A stretch of DNA of 64,000 nucleotides from Lacihabitans sp. CCS-44 (lineage in GTDB: Bacteria; Bacteroidota; Bacteroidia; Cytophagales; Spirosomataceae), in the NCBI RefSeq assembly GCF_024343735.1, contig NZ_RJUE01000054.1:62001-126000 (forward strand). The letters are read 5' to 3'. The notes beneath the pieces were generated by a model. It was given only the letters and a program-made list of their open reading frames with translations. It was not told the DNA's origin and did no database searches. Below are positions 17,839-25,892 of this stretch, piece after piece. Within the stretch, counting starts at the first letter, position 1. Every line of letters starts with the position of its first letter. The position numbers and the translations under genes were made by a program.

Positions 17839-19185
17839 ATGAAAAAAGTACCTGTTTTGAGCTTAGTTGAGGCCGTTAAATTTGTAAAAGACGGAGACAT
17901 TCTCCTTCAAGGAGGCTTCGGGATGACAGGCAATCCTGTGCATTTGATGCATGCCTTGGCAGAGACTGATACTAAAAATTTGACATTTATTGGAAATAAT
18001 ACTGGCGAGCCTGGTTTGGGTGGCGATAGATTGTTGGCGAATGGGCAATTGAAAAAAATAATTGGTTCGTTTTTTACCTCAAATCCAAATGCAGTCAAGG
18101 CCGTTCAATCGGGATTGGTAGAAGCCGAGCTTTTGCCGCAAGGTACACTCGCCGAGGCCATTCGAGCAGGTGGAGCGGGCATAGGCGGTTTTTATACCCA
18201 AACTTCTGCTGGAACAAAAATAGCCGAAGGCCGCGAAACCAAAATTATTGACGGAGTAGAGCAAGTTTTCATCAAAGGCATAAGAGGAAATGTAGCTTTC
18301 ATTCGTGCTTGGCGAGCAGATACCGCAGGAAATTTGCAATACCGTATGACCGAAAATAACTTTAATAAAGCTATGGCAACTGCCGCAGATTTGGTCATTG
18401 CAGAAGTAGAAGAAATTGTTCCAGTAGGCGAAATCGCCCCTGAGAATATCCATACGCAAGGCTGTTTTGTAGATTATTTAGTCCAAGCAACACTTACGCT
18501 GGAGGATTTGGGCACTTCAGCATCAGTATCTTCTTCAAAAAAAGTGGATGAAGTGAGAATGAACATGGCAAAACGTGCATTGGCGGAGTTAAAAAAAGGC
18601 GATGTAGTAAATTTGGGAATCGGAATCCCGACTTTGGTGGCGGATTTAATTACAGAAGAACACGGAATTATACTCCATACTGAAAACGGAATGTTGGGCG
18701 TTGGTCCTGTGCCAACTGATGGGGGAGGAGCAATGAATTACCCTGTAAATGCTGGGAAAATACCTGTAACTCCCTTGCTAGGAAGTAGTTATTTTGATAG
18801 TGCAGAGTCTTTTGCTATGATTCGTGGTGGGCATATAGATGTGGCCATTATGGGTGGTTTGGAGTGCGACGAAGCTGCAAATCTCGCCAACTGGGCTGTT
18901 CCTGGAAAACCTCTTTTGGGTGTAGGTGGTGCTATGGATTTGGCAAAAGGAGCCAAACGACTCATCATTACCATGACGCACACCAATTCTGACGGTTCAC
19001 CGAAAATTGTTCCTTCGTGTTTGTTGCCACTTACCGCATCAGGTGTTGTGGATATGATCATTACAGATTTGGCTGTATTTTCTTATCCCGATGGCGTGTT
19101 AACATTAGTAGATTTGCTTCCAAACGCTACTTTGGAGGAAGTTCAGGCAAAAACCAGTGCGAAGTTTGCTATCGATTTGAGATAA
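17839..19185 (+). CDS. pcaIJ: 3-oxoadipate CoA-transferase, fused A and B subunits
   Basis: 448 residues joining both subunits of a family I CoA-transferase in one chain. Residues 1-225 are the alpha part, with [16 protein letters not shown] and the CoA-binding [10 protein letters not shown] segment at 111-120. Residues about 235-448 are the beta part, with [11 protein letters not shown] and the catalytic glutamate Glu282 in [10 protein letters not shown]. It transfers CoA from succinyl-CoA to 3-oxoadipate. Bacterial PcaI and PcaJ are normally separate; fusion is known in eukaryotic SCOT. Position between pobA and pcaF supports oxoadipate over acetoacetate as substrate, though family members are not cleanly separable by sequence. 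Confidence 0.9.
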   Translation: MKKVPVLSLVEAVKFVKDGDILLQGGFGMTGNPVHLMHALAETDTKNLTFIGNNTGEPGLGGDRLLANGQLKKIIGSFFTSNPNAVKAVQSGLVEAELLPQGTLAEAIRAGGAGIGGFYTQTSAGTKIAEGRETKIIDGVEQVFIKGIRGNVAFIRAWRADTAGNLQYRMTENNFNKAMATAADLVIAEVEEIVPVGEIAPENIHTQGCFVDYLVQATLTLEDLGTSASVSSSKKVDEVRMNMAKRALAELKKGDVVNLGIGIPTLVADLITEEHGIILHTENGMLGVGPVPTDGGGAMNYPVNAGKIPVTPLLGSSYFDSAESFAMIRGGHIDVAIMGGLECDEAANLANWAVPGKPLLGVGGAMDLAKGAKRLIITMTHTNSDGSPKIVPSCLLPLTASGVVDMIITDLAVFSYPDGVLTLVDLLPNATLEEVQAKTSAKFAIDLR

Positions 19186-19280
19186 TTTCGGTCGGAAAAA
19201 TCTGTTTTGATTTTCTAATAAATCATTTAAATATCAGCTTTGGAGTAAAAAGATTAATTTTGTCTTATAAAAAACTCATT

Positions 19281-19640
19281 ATGTCTCTAATTCATATATT
19301 TAAAAACAGATGTCCAGATTGTAAAAAAGGGCATATTTTTATCAATAGAAATTTGTTTTCATTTTTGCAGTTAACGGATATGAACCAGAAATGTCCAAAC
19401 TGTAATTATAATTTTTTTCCTGAAAACGGTTTCTATTGGGGAGCCATGTTTGTAAGCTATGGTTTGGCTAGTTTGGAGGGTTTGATGGTGATATTTGCTT
19501 GTGTTTCGTTTGGGAATGAGATTTTCGACTATGCTAATCTTTTGATTATCATAGCTTTTATGATAATTCTTTTTCCTCTGAATTTTAGACTTTCTAGGCT
19601 TATTTGGTTGTATATTTTTGGTAATAAAATAAAGAAATGA
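19281..19640 (+). CDS. DUF983 family membrane protein
   Basis: 119 residues from the ATG at 19281; the open frame extends upstream into pcaIJ but only this start gives the family N-terminus. Two zinc-ribbon-like knuckles, CPDCKKGHIF near residue 11 and CPNCNYNFFPENGFYWG near residue 42, are followed by two hydrophobic segments (about 60-85 and 90-112), the DUF983 layout. The function is unknown. It sits inside the pca operon between pcaIJ and pcaF, 95 bp after the former, with a perfect 12-bp inverted repeat between it and pcaF. Whether it has a catabolic role or is a passenger cannot be told. Confidence 0.88.
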   Translation: MSLIHIFKNRCPDCKKGHIFINRNLFSFLQLTDMNQKCPNCNYNFFPENGFYWGAMFVSYGLASLEGLMVIFACVSFGNEIFDYANLLIIIAFMIILFPLNFRLSRLIWLYIFGNKIKK

Positions 19641-19646
19641 GGTCAT

Positions 19647-19682
19647 TAGGTACCAAAGGAATCAATATTTCTTTGGTACCTA
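19647..19682 (+). promoter_or_regulatory. perfect 12-bp inverted repeat upstream of pcaF
   Basis: TAGGTACCAAAG at 19647-19658 and its exact reverse complement at 19671-19682, separated by 12 bases, lie in the 68-bp gap before the pcaF ATG. No T-run follows, so it is not a classic terminator. It could be an RNA processing or attenuation hairpin, or an operator. Confidence 0.7.
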
Positions 19683-19708
19683 GCTACCTAACGGTAAAAT
19701 TTAAACTT

Positions 19709-20917
19709 ATGAAAGAGGCTTTCATTATAGATGCAATAAGAACTCCCATTGGAAGTTTTGGTGGTAGTTTGTCACCTGTTAGAGCCGATGATTTGGCTGC
19801 AATTCCAATCAAAGAATTGGTAAAAAGAAATCCCAATATTCCTCTTGAAGTAATCGAAGATGTGATATTGGGTTGTCATAATCAGGCAGGCGAAGACAAC
19901 AGAAATGTGGCTCGAATGGCCTTACTTTTGGCAGGTTTACCATTCACTATTCCTGGCGAAACCGTCAATAGATTATGTTCTTCGGGTATGTCTGCGGTGA
20001 TTCATGCCAATAGAGCCATAAAAGCTGGTGATGGTGAGGTGTTGATAGCGGGAGGAATGGAACACATGACGCGAGGTCCATTGGTCATGAGCAAATCTTC
20101 CAAGCCCTTTGGTGGTGATATGCAGCTGTTCGATTCGAGTTTCGGCTGGCGGTTTGTAAATCCGCTGATGAACAAAATGTACGGAACAGATGCGATGGGT
20201 ATTACAGCCGAAAATTTGTCCGAAATGTATAATATCAGTCGTGAAGATCAGGATTTGTTTGCTTATAACTCTCAACAAAAAGCTTATGCTGCACAGCAAA
20301 ATGGAGTATTGGCCGAAGAAATAGTTGGCGTTGAACTGACAGATAAAAAAGGCAACGTAACTATTTTTGATAAAGATGAATTTATAAAAGGAACCACAAG
20401 CCTTGAGACTTTGGCGAAATTAAGACCTGCATTTAAGAAAGAAGGAGGAACGGTTACTGCAGGTAATGCCTCGGGGTTAAATGACGGAGCTGCTGCTATG
20501 TTTATAGCCTCTGAAAATGCCATAAAGTCTTATAATCTTGTTCCAAAGGCCAGAATCGTAAGCTCCGGAGTGGTAGGAGTAGAGCCGAGAATAATGGGAA
20601 TTGGGCCAGTGGGAGCTAGCCAAAAAGCCTTACAAAAGGCAGGTTTAATATTAAATGATATCGATGTAATAGAGTTCAATGAAGCCTTCTCAGCTCAGTG
20701 TTTGGCTGTTTCAAGAAATCTCGGTTTGGCAGATGATGATGCCAGAATCAATTCAAACGGTGGAGCTATCGCTTTGGGGCATCCTTTGGGTATGTCAGGC
20801 ACAAGAATTATTCAAGCGGCTGTAAATCAGTTGCAAAGGACCAAGAAGCGTTATGCTTTGGCCTCAATGTGTGTAGGTGTGGGCATGGGATATGCTGTTG
20901 TTTTGGAGCGGGTATAA
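19709..20917 (+). CDS. pcaF: 3-oxoadipyl-CoA thiolase
   Basis: 402 residues from the ATG at 19709; the frame is open upstream to 19637 through the hairpin region. It is a thiolase with the acyl-enzyme Cys90 in NRLCSSGMSAV, His358 in LGHPLGMSGTR and the second active-site Cys388 in SMCVGVGMG. KEAFIIDAIRTPIGSFGGSL and the full length match PcaF. It cleaves 3-oxoadipyl-CoA to succinyl-CoA and acetyl-CoA, the last step of the pathway. It is the last gene of the operon and is followed by a bidirectional hairpin before the convergent amidohydrolase gene. It might also serve the neighbouring hydroxycinnamate pathway, which lacks its own thiolase. Confidence 0.94.
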   Translation: MKEAFIIDAIRTPIGSFGGSLSPVRADDLAAIPIKELVKRNPNIPLEVIEDVILGCHNQAGEDNRNVARMALLLAGLPFTIPGETVNRLCSSGMSAVIHANRAIKAGDGEVLIAGGMEHMTRGPLVMSKSSKPFGGDMQLFDSSFGWRFVNPLMNKMYGTDAMGITAENLSEMYNISREDQDLFAYNSQQKAYAAQQNGVLAEEIVGVELTDKKGNVTIFDKDEFIKGTTSLETLAKLRPAFKKEGGTVTAGNASGLNDGAAAMFIASENAIKSYNLVPKARIVSSGVVGVEPRIMGIGPVGASQKALQKAGLILNDIDVIEFNEAFSAQCLAVSRNLGLADDDARINSNGGAIALGHPLGMSGTRIIQAAVNQLQRTKKRYALASMCVGVGMGYAVVLERV

Positions 20918-20924
20918 ATTTAAA

Positions 20925-20969
20925 AAAATACCACGAAATTAAGAAATCAGTGTTAATCCGTGGTATTTT
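20925..20969. terminator. bidirectional hairpin between pcaF and the amidohydrolase gene
   Basis: A perfect 11-bp stem (AAAATACCACG at 20925-20935, complement at 20959-20969) with a 23-base loop, and A- and T-rich flanks on the respective sides, lies between two convergent operons. The adjacent atctgtgtcatccgtgtt (20972-20989) belongs to the same kind of intergenic repeat as 23687-23822. Confidence 0.7.
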
Positions 20970-21011
20970 AATATCTGTGTCATCCGTGTTCCAATTTAGC
21001 GAAACTAAATT

Positions 21012-21878
21012 TCACATCAAGCCCAACATCCGAATCGCATTTTCTTTCAAAATCAAAGGTTTAACCTCATCTTTAAATCCAGCCTCTTCGAAGTCCTTCA
21101 TCCATCTTTCTGGTGTAATTAACGGAAAATCTGTGCCGAAAAGGATTCTGTTTTTGAGCATGGTGTTGGCATATTGCACCAGTTGTTTAGGAAAATATTT
21201 AGGAGACCAACCGCTCAAATCAATGTAAACATTGGGCTTGTGCATAGCTACCGAAAGGGCTTCGTCTTGCCAGGGCCAACTTGGATGGGCTATGATAATC
21301 GGACAATCAGGAAAATCTATGGCTACATCGTCGAGGTGCATGGGGTTGGAGTATTCCAGTCTTAATCCGCCACCACCACGAACTCCCGAACCAAAACCCG
21401 AATGACCTGAATGAAAAAGCATGGGTAATTTATATTCTGCGATGACCTCATACAGATGATAAGCCATTTTGTCTTGCGGATAAAATCCTTGAACTGTAGG
21501 ATGAAATTTAAAACCTTTTACACCATAATTTTCGATCAAATCACGGGCTTCACGAGCACCCATTCTGCCTTTGTGAGGATCTATGCTCGCAAAGGCTATC
21601 ATCACATCGTCGTTTTTCAGAGCAGCTTCAGCTACTTCGATATTTGGAATACGTTTTTTGCCCACTTCATGCTCAGAATCAACCGTAAACATCACAAATG
21701 CCAAATTGTTTTCTCTGTAAAAATCGGCAGTTTCTTGAATGGTCGGCCTTTTATCTGATTTGAAATATTTTGCAAAAGCTATATCAAATTCTGGTCGATA
21801 ATCATCGTGTGGTTGACAACAAGATACTTCCGCGTGTGTATGTACGTCAATTGCGATTACTTTTTTTATGTCTATCAT
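21012..21878 (-). CDS. amidohydrolase-2 family protein, PhdC-like
   Basis: 288 residues from the ATG at 21878; a TTG two codons upstream at 21884 is possible and would overlap the previous stop. It is a TIM-barrel metal-dependent hydrolase of the ACMSD/amidohydrolase-2 type: DVHTH at residues 11-15 (metal ligands His13 and His15), PMLFHSGHSG, IIIAHPSWPW and the C-terminal FGTDFP with the catalytic Asp. In actinobacterial hydroxycinnamate clusters a protein of this family is proposed to cleave the 3-oxo-3-arylpropionyl intermediate hydrolytically instead of a thiolase. Its place as last gene of the CoA-ligase/hydratase/SDR/acyl-CoA dehydrogenase operon fits that role. An aromatic decarboxylase is the alternative. 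Confidence 0.85.
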   Translation of the reverse strand: MIDIKKVIAIDVHTHAEVSCCQPHDDYRPEFDIAFAKYFKSDKRPTIQETADFYRENNLAFVMFTVDSEHEVGKKRIPNIEVAEAALKNDDVMIAFASIDPHKGRMGAREARDLIENYGVKGFKFHPTVQGFYPQDKMAYHLYEVIAEYKLPMLFHSGHSGFGSGVRGGGGLRLEYSNPMHLDDVAIDFPDCPIIIAHPSWPWQDEALSVAMHKPNVYIDLSGWSPKYFPKQLVQYANTMLKNRILFGTDFPLITPERWMKDFEEAGFKDEVKPLILKENAIRMLGLM

Positions 21879-21880
21879 GA

Positions 21881-23662
21881 TCAATCTATGAGTTCAATGT
21901 TCGGGTCAAAAATAGTTAATGTGTCTGTTTGGAAAAGTAACTCAGCCAATTGCTCCACTTTACTTAGTTCATATTTAAAGAAAAACTTCAGGGTTTGTAT
22001 TTTTGAAAGGTAAAATTTACTTTCAGAAGTACTGCCATTAATCTGCATTTGAGCTTTTTCTGCCATTTTTAGCCATTGCCAAGCAGCATTTAGCAGCCCG
22101 AATAATTCCATATATGCTGTGGCGTCTTTCAAAAATATTTCTAAATTTCCTTCTTCTGGTATTTTTTCTAAATGCTCATTAACTTTGGCAAAAATGCTTA
22201 GTTTTTGTTCAAAATTATTTACAAATGGTTTTAGTTCTGCTAATTTTCTGGCTTTTTCTAAACTCACTTCTATTTCAGAAAGCCAATATTTTAGAGCAAT
22301 TTTATCATTTCTAAAAACCTCTCTTCCCAAAAGTGCCAAAGATTGAATTCCGGTTGTTCCTTCATATATGCTGCAAATCCTTACGTCTCTGGCCAATTGT
22401 TCCAACGGAAAATCTTCTGTATAGCCATAGCCACCCAATACTTGCAATCCTTGATTTACAGAAACAATGCCCATTTCAGCACCAAACGTTTTTGCCACTG
22501 GAGTTAATAATTCAAGTAAAGTGTCGTAGTAGGATTTTTTTTCAGGGTTTACTCGAGTTTGATCTATATAAAAATAGCATTGCAACATAAAAGCCAATCC
22601 GCCTTCTACAACAGCTTTCTGTTTGAAGAGCATTCTGCGTACATCTGGATGTTCAATGATTTTGGCAGAAACAGCTTTTTGATTCAAATCCAAACGTTTT
22701 CCTTGAATTCGTTCCTTTGCATACTTTAGAGAATGATGATATGCCGCTGATGCACAAGCGATTCCGGTCATGCCCACTCCTAAACGGGCACTGTTCATCA
22801 TTTTGAACATTTGGGTTAGACCTTGATTGGCTTCCCCTAAAAGATACCCAAAACAATTGTCATTTTCGCCAAAAGCCAAATGCATAGCTGGAGTAGCTTT
22901 TTGACCCATTTTGTGATAAATACCAATCGAAGTCACATCGTTGGATTTATCCAAATTATCTACATGGTTTTTTGGAACAATAAATAAAGAAATGCCTTTA
23001 ACGCCTGCTGGAGCTCCTTCAATTCGGGCTAAAACCAAATGAATAATATTGGGCGTAATGTCATGGTCTCCAGCAGAAATAAAAACTTTTTGTCCTGAAA
23101 TTTTGTAAGTTCCATCGGTTTGAGGAGTGGCCTTTGTGGCAACATCTGAAAGTGAACTGCCCGCCTGAGGCTCGGTAAGACACATACTGCTTAGCCACTC
23201 AGCCGAGAGAAGTTTGGGAACGTAAAGCTCTTTTTGATCCTGATTGCCGAACATGGCGATAAGATTTGCACATCCGTTGGCCAAATCAGTGAACATCATG
23301 AAGCTATTATGGGCACTCATTCCGATGTATTCTGATGCAGCATATACCGTTTTGGGTAATTGTTGGCCATCAAAGGTCTCATCAAAAGTGGCTGAAATCA
23401 TCCCGGCATCTGCATAAGTTTTTACGAAAGTACGTACGCCAGAATGAACGCTCACTTGACCATCAATCAGTTGCGGCTGATTTCTATCGCTTTCGACAAA
23501 AGCTGGTAAAGCAGTTTTTTGACTGATTTCATCGGCCATATCAAGCACCAAATCGAAGGTCTCTTTCGAATGATTTTTGAAATAATCATCCTCGCAGAGT
23601 TCTTCCACTTTCAGCACTTCATGCAATATGAAATCTATATTTCTTCTCGAATATAATTGCAT
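21881..23662 (-). CDS. acyl-CoA dehydrogenase (DmdC-like long form), probable arylpropionyl-CoA dehydrogenase
   Basis: 593 residues, the long form with an extra C-terminal helical domain as in 3-methylmercaptopropionyl-CoA dehydrogenase and the FadE5 type. Visible are the substrate/FAD block CLTEPQAGSSLSDVATKA, the central beta domain KISGQKVFISAGDHD, the helical NSARLGVGMTGIACASAAYH and the motif IYEGTTGIQSLALLGR, where the catalytic Glu is expected. It removes hydrogens from an acyl-CoA, forming the alpha-beta double bond. In this operon a phenylpropionyl-CoA substrate such as dihydrocaffeoyl- or dihydroferuloyl-CoA is the natural guess. It lies immediately upstream of the amidohydrolase gene and is translationally close-coupled to it. 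Confidence 0.9.
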   Translation of the reverse strand: MQLYSRRNIDFILHEVLKVEELCEDDYFKNHSKETFDLVLDMADEISQKTALPAFVESDRNQPQLIDGQVSVHSGVRTFVKTYADAGMISATFDETFDGQQLPKTVYAASEYIGMSAHNSFMMFTDLANGCANLIAMFGNQDQKELYVPKLLSAEWLSSMCLTEPQAGSSLSDVATKATPQTDGTYKISGQKVFISAGDHDITPNIIHLVLARIEGAPAGVKGISLFIVPKNHVDNLDKSNDVTSIGIYHKMGQKATPAMHLAFGENDNCFGYLLGEANQGLTQMFKMMNSARLGVGMTGIACASAAYHHSLKYAKERIQGKRLDLNQKAVSAKIIEHPDVRRMLFKQKAVVEGGLAFMLQCYFYIDQTRVNPEKKSYYDTLLELLTPVAKTFGAEMGIVSVNQGLQVLGGYGYTEDFPLEQLARDVRICSIYEGTTGIQSLALLGREVFRNDKIALKYWLSEIEVSLEKARKLAELKPFVNNFEQKLSIFAKVNEHLEKIPEEGNLEIFLKDATAYMELFGLLNAAWQWLKMAEKAQMQINGSTSESKFYLSKIQTLKFFFKYELSKVEQLAELLFQTDTLTIFDPNIELID

Positions 23663-23784
23663 TTATTGTTTGTTTAGGATCGTTTTAGAACACAGATAAC
23701 ACGGATTTTACTGATTTACACTGAAATCAACTTTGATCTATTAATAGTATTTTAAAAGTAAAAAAAAATCTGTGTTCATCTGTT

Positions 23785-23821
23785 AAATCTGTGCGGCCGG
23801 AGTACCGGTCATCTGTGTTCC
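23785..23821 (+). repeat. 37-bp repeat, left copy
   Basis: Contains GTGCGGCCGGAGTACCGGTC followed by ATCTGTGTTCC. The reverse complement recurs at 25787-25823 with 35 of 37 identical bases. It is embedded in a longer degenerate stretch, 23687-23822, of acacagat/acggat-type intergenic repeat filling the gap between the MetE-like and acyl-CoA dehydrogenase genes. Confidence 0.85.
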
Positions 23822-23834
23822 CATAAAAACAAAA

Positions 23835-24941
23835 TCAGCTTTCGCCCCACACTTTTATGGCCGTATTTACTACCAATTCCATTTTACGCCATTGGTCGTC
23901 GTGGCTCATGTCGTTGCCGTGGTGTGTGCTTGAGAATCCACATTGCGGACTTACACACATGTTTTCCAATGGCATATATTGGGCAGCTTCGTCAATTCTT
24001 TTGCAAAGGTCATCAATGTTCTCCATTTCTCTTTTTTTCGAGGAAATTATACCCAAAACTACTTTTTTGTTTTTTGGGACAAATCTTAATGGAGCAAAAT
24101 CTCCAGAGCGTTCATCGTCGTATTCCAAAAGGTATCTGTCCACATTTATTTCGTTGAACAAAATTTCGGCAACCGGCTCATAACCGCCCTCGGCAAACCA
24201 AGTACTGCGGTAATTTCCTCTGCATAAGTGTATTCCGACTGTCAAATCGTCTGGTCTTCCGTCTATCACAGAATTGATAAGGGCAGCATAAGTTTTTGGC
24301 AATTCGTTCGGGTCTTCACCTCTTTCGGCGGCTGCAGCACGCATTTTTGGGTCGCATAGATAAGCCAAGTTGGTGTCGTCTAGTTGCAAATAACGTAATC
24401 CAGCCTGGTAAAGATGGTCAATTTCCTCCTTGTAAGCATTAGATAAATCATGAAAAAACTCGTCCATGTCAGGATATGAATTGATATCGATAGATTTACG
24501 TCCACCTCTAAAGTGAATCATGGTTGGTGAAGGAATTGATACCTTTGGTGTTGCAGTAACAATGGATTTTAAGAAATTAAAATCTGCAACTTGAATGTCG
24601 TGTTGATGCCTTAATTTTCCTGTTACACTCAAAACAGGAGGAGTAAAACCGTCAGAAGCCACTTTGGCTTGGCCACCACCAACACCGCCTGTTACAGTAA
24701 CTCCATCCAGTTCCTTTAGAAAATCTAAATGAAAATAATCTCTACGAAACTCGCCGTCAGTTATGGCTTTCATACCTGTAGCTTCAAGTTTCTTTACAGT
24801 TTCTGTAATACCTATATTTTCGATTTCTCTGAGTTCCTCTGCAGATATTTGGCCGTTTTTCCATTTATCTCTATTCTCTTTCACTTCTGGCGTTCTTAAT
24901 AAACTACCCACATGATCTGCTCTGAAATTGTTGTTTTCCAT
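23835..24941 (-). CDS. MetE-like cobalamin-independent methyltransferase paralog
   Basis: 368 residues, equal to the catalytic half of MetE, as in the short core proteins. Zinc ligands of the family are kept: His and Cys in GIHLCRGN, Glu in LLEYDDERS and Cys in VSPQCGFSS. N-terminal ADHVGSLLR and MKAITDGEFRRDYFHLDF are also typical. Family members move methyl groups to a thiolate; relatives include archaeal corrinoid-dependent MetE and epoxyalkane:CoM transferase. Placement inside a hydroxycinnamate operon argues against methionine synthesis. A role in handling aryl O-methyl groups of ferulate or vanillate, or thiol addition, is possible but unproven. No vanAB or ligM gene is seen in the window. 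Confidence 0.88.
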   Translation of the reverse strand: MENNNFRADHVGSLLRTPEVKENRDKWKNGQISAEELREIENIGITETVKKLEATGMKAITDGEFRRDYFHLDFLKELDGVTVTGGVGGGQAKVASDGFTPPVLSVTGKLRHQHDIQVADFNFLKSIVTATPKVSIPSPTMIHFRGGRKSIDINSYPDMDEFFHDLSNAYKEEIDHLYQAGLRYLQLDDTNLAYLCDPKMRAAAAERGEDPNELPKTYAALINSVIDGRPDDLTVGIHLCRGNYRSTWFAEGGYEPVAEILFNEINVDRYLLEYDDERSGDFAPLRFVPKNKKVVLGIISSKKREMENIDDLCKRIDEAAQYMPLENMCVSPQCGFSSTHHGNDMSHDDQWRKMELVVNTAIKVWGES

Positions 24942-25008
24942 ATATTATTTAAGATTCATTTTTTTTGAAATATGATTGATAGTTTTTTTACAAATATAAA
25001 TGATTATT

Positions 25009-25776
25009 TTATTTGGCTCCCATTCTTATGGCTCCGTCTAGTCGTATCACTTCGCCGTTGAGCATCGGGTTTTCTATTATTTGCTTAACTAAACTTGCAA
25101 ATTCCTTTGGTTTTCCAAGCCTTGATGGAAATGGAACTTGCTGGCCAAGAGAATCTTGAACTTCCAGTGGCAAAGAGGCCAATAGCGGGGTTTCAAAAAT
25201 TCCAGGTGCGATGGCCATCACCCTTATTCCCATTCGGGCCAATTCTCTAGCAATCGGCAAAGTCATAGCTACTATTCCACCTTTTGAAGCTGAGTACGCG
25301 GCCTGACCGATTTGCCCGTCAAATGCAGCCACCGAAGCTGTATTGATAATTACGCCTCTTTCACCACCTTCATTAGGCTCATTATTTTGCATCATGTTTG
25401 TTGCTAAACGTAACACATTGAAAGTGCCTATGAGGTTGATATTGATTACTTTAGAAAAGAAATCAAGTCCGTGAGGACCATTTTTGCCAACTACTCGCAT
25501 CGCAGGGCCTACTCCGGCACAATTGGCCACGCCATGAATTCCTCCGAAATGTTGAACCGCCATTTCAACGGCATTTTGAACTTGGTCTTCATTAGTTACG
25601 TCAGTTTTTACAAACTTGACATTTTTGCCCAATTTTGTTTCGGCCTGTTCTCCTGCTTCAGAATTTACATCTAAAAGTACGGCATTCCCGCCGTTTTTAA
25701 TGATCATTTCAACTGTAGCAAAACCCAAACCCGAGGCTCCGCCCGTCACTAAGAATGTTTTATTTTGTATTTCCAT
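25009..25776 (-). CDS. short-chain dehydrogenase, type II 3-hydroxyacyl-CoA dehydrogenase-like
   Basis: 255 residues from the ATG at 25776; an ATG three codons upstream (25785) is possible, while the longer open frame to 25836 reads through a repeat. The Rossmann motif TGGASGLG is at residues 10-17, NCAG follows, and the catalytic Ser-Tyr-Lys triad lies in [23 protein letters not shown]. The sequence resembles HSD17B10-type enzymes that oxidise 3-hydroxyacyl-CoA to 3-oxoacyl-CoA with NAD. In the operon it would oxidise 3-hydroxy-3-arylpropionyl-CoA made by the hydratase. A copy of a 37-bp inverted repeat lies directly upstream. Confidence 0.9.
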   Translation of the reverse strand: MEIQNKTFLVTGGASGLGFATVEMIIKNGGNAVLLDVNSEAGEQAETKLGKNVKFVKTDVTNEDQVQNAVEMAVQHFGGIHGVANCAGVGPAMRVVGKNGPHGLDFFSKVININLIGTFNVLRLATNMMQNNEPNEGGERGVIINTASVAAFDGQIGQAAYSASKGGIVAMTLPIARELARMGIRVMAIAPGIFETPLLASLPLEVQDSLGQQVPFPSRLGKPKEFASLVKQIIENPMLNGEVIRLDGAIRMGAK

Positions 25777-25786
25777 GATATTCATT

Positions 25787-25823
25787 GGAACACAGATGAC
25801 CAGTACGCCGGCCGCACAGATTT
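25787..25823 (-). repeat. 37-bp repeat, right copy (inverted)
   Basis: Reverse complement of 23785-23821 with two differences. It sits just before the SDR start and continues into degenerate acagattttgctgattttc sequence up to about 25880. The two copies bracket the MetE-like and SDR genes, about 2 kb. Confidence 0.85.
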
Positions 25824-25892
25824 TGCTGATTTTCACTGATTTTTTCAGAGTTCATCACGATTAATCTATGTTACTTGTGTTCAGTTTTTATT

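Noticed and set aside
23857-24183. Plus-strand open frames opposite the MetE-like gene
   Set aside because: Antisense shadow of a well-supported gene with poor composition.
23835-24941. MetE-like protein as the main methionine synthase
   Set aside because: It lacks the N-terminal half of standard MetE and lies in a catabolic operon; not excluded, but less likely.
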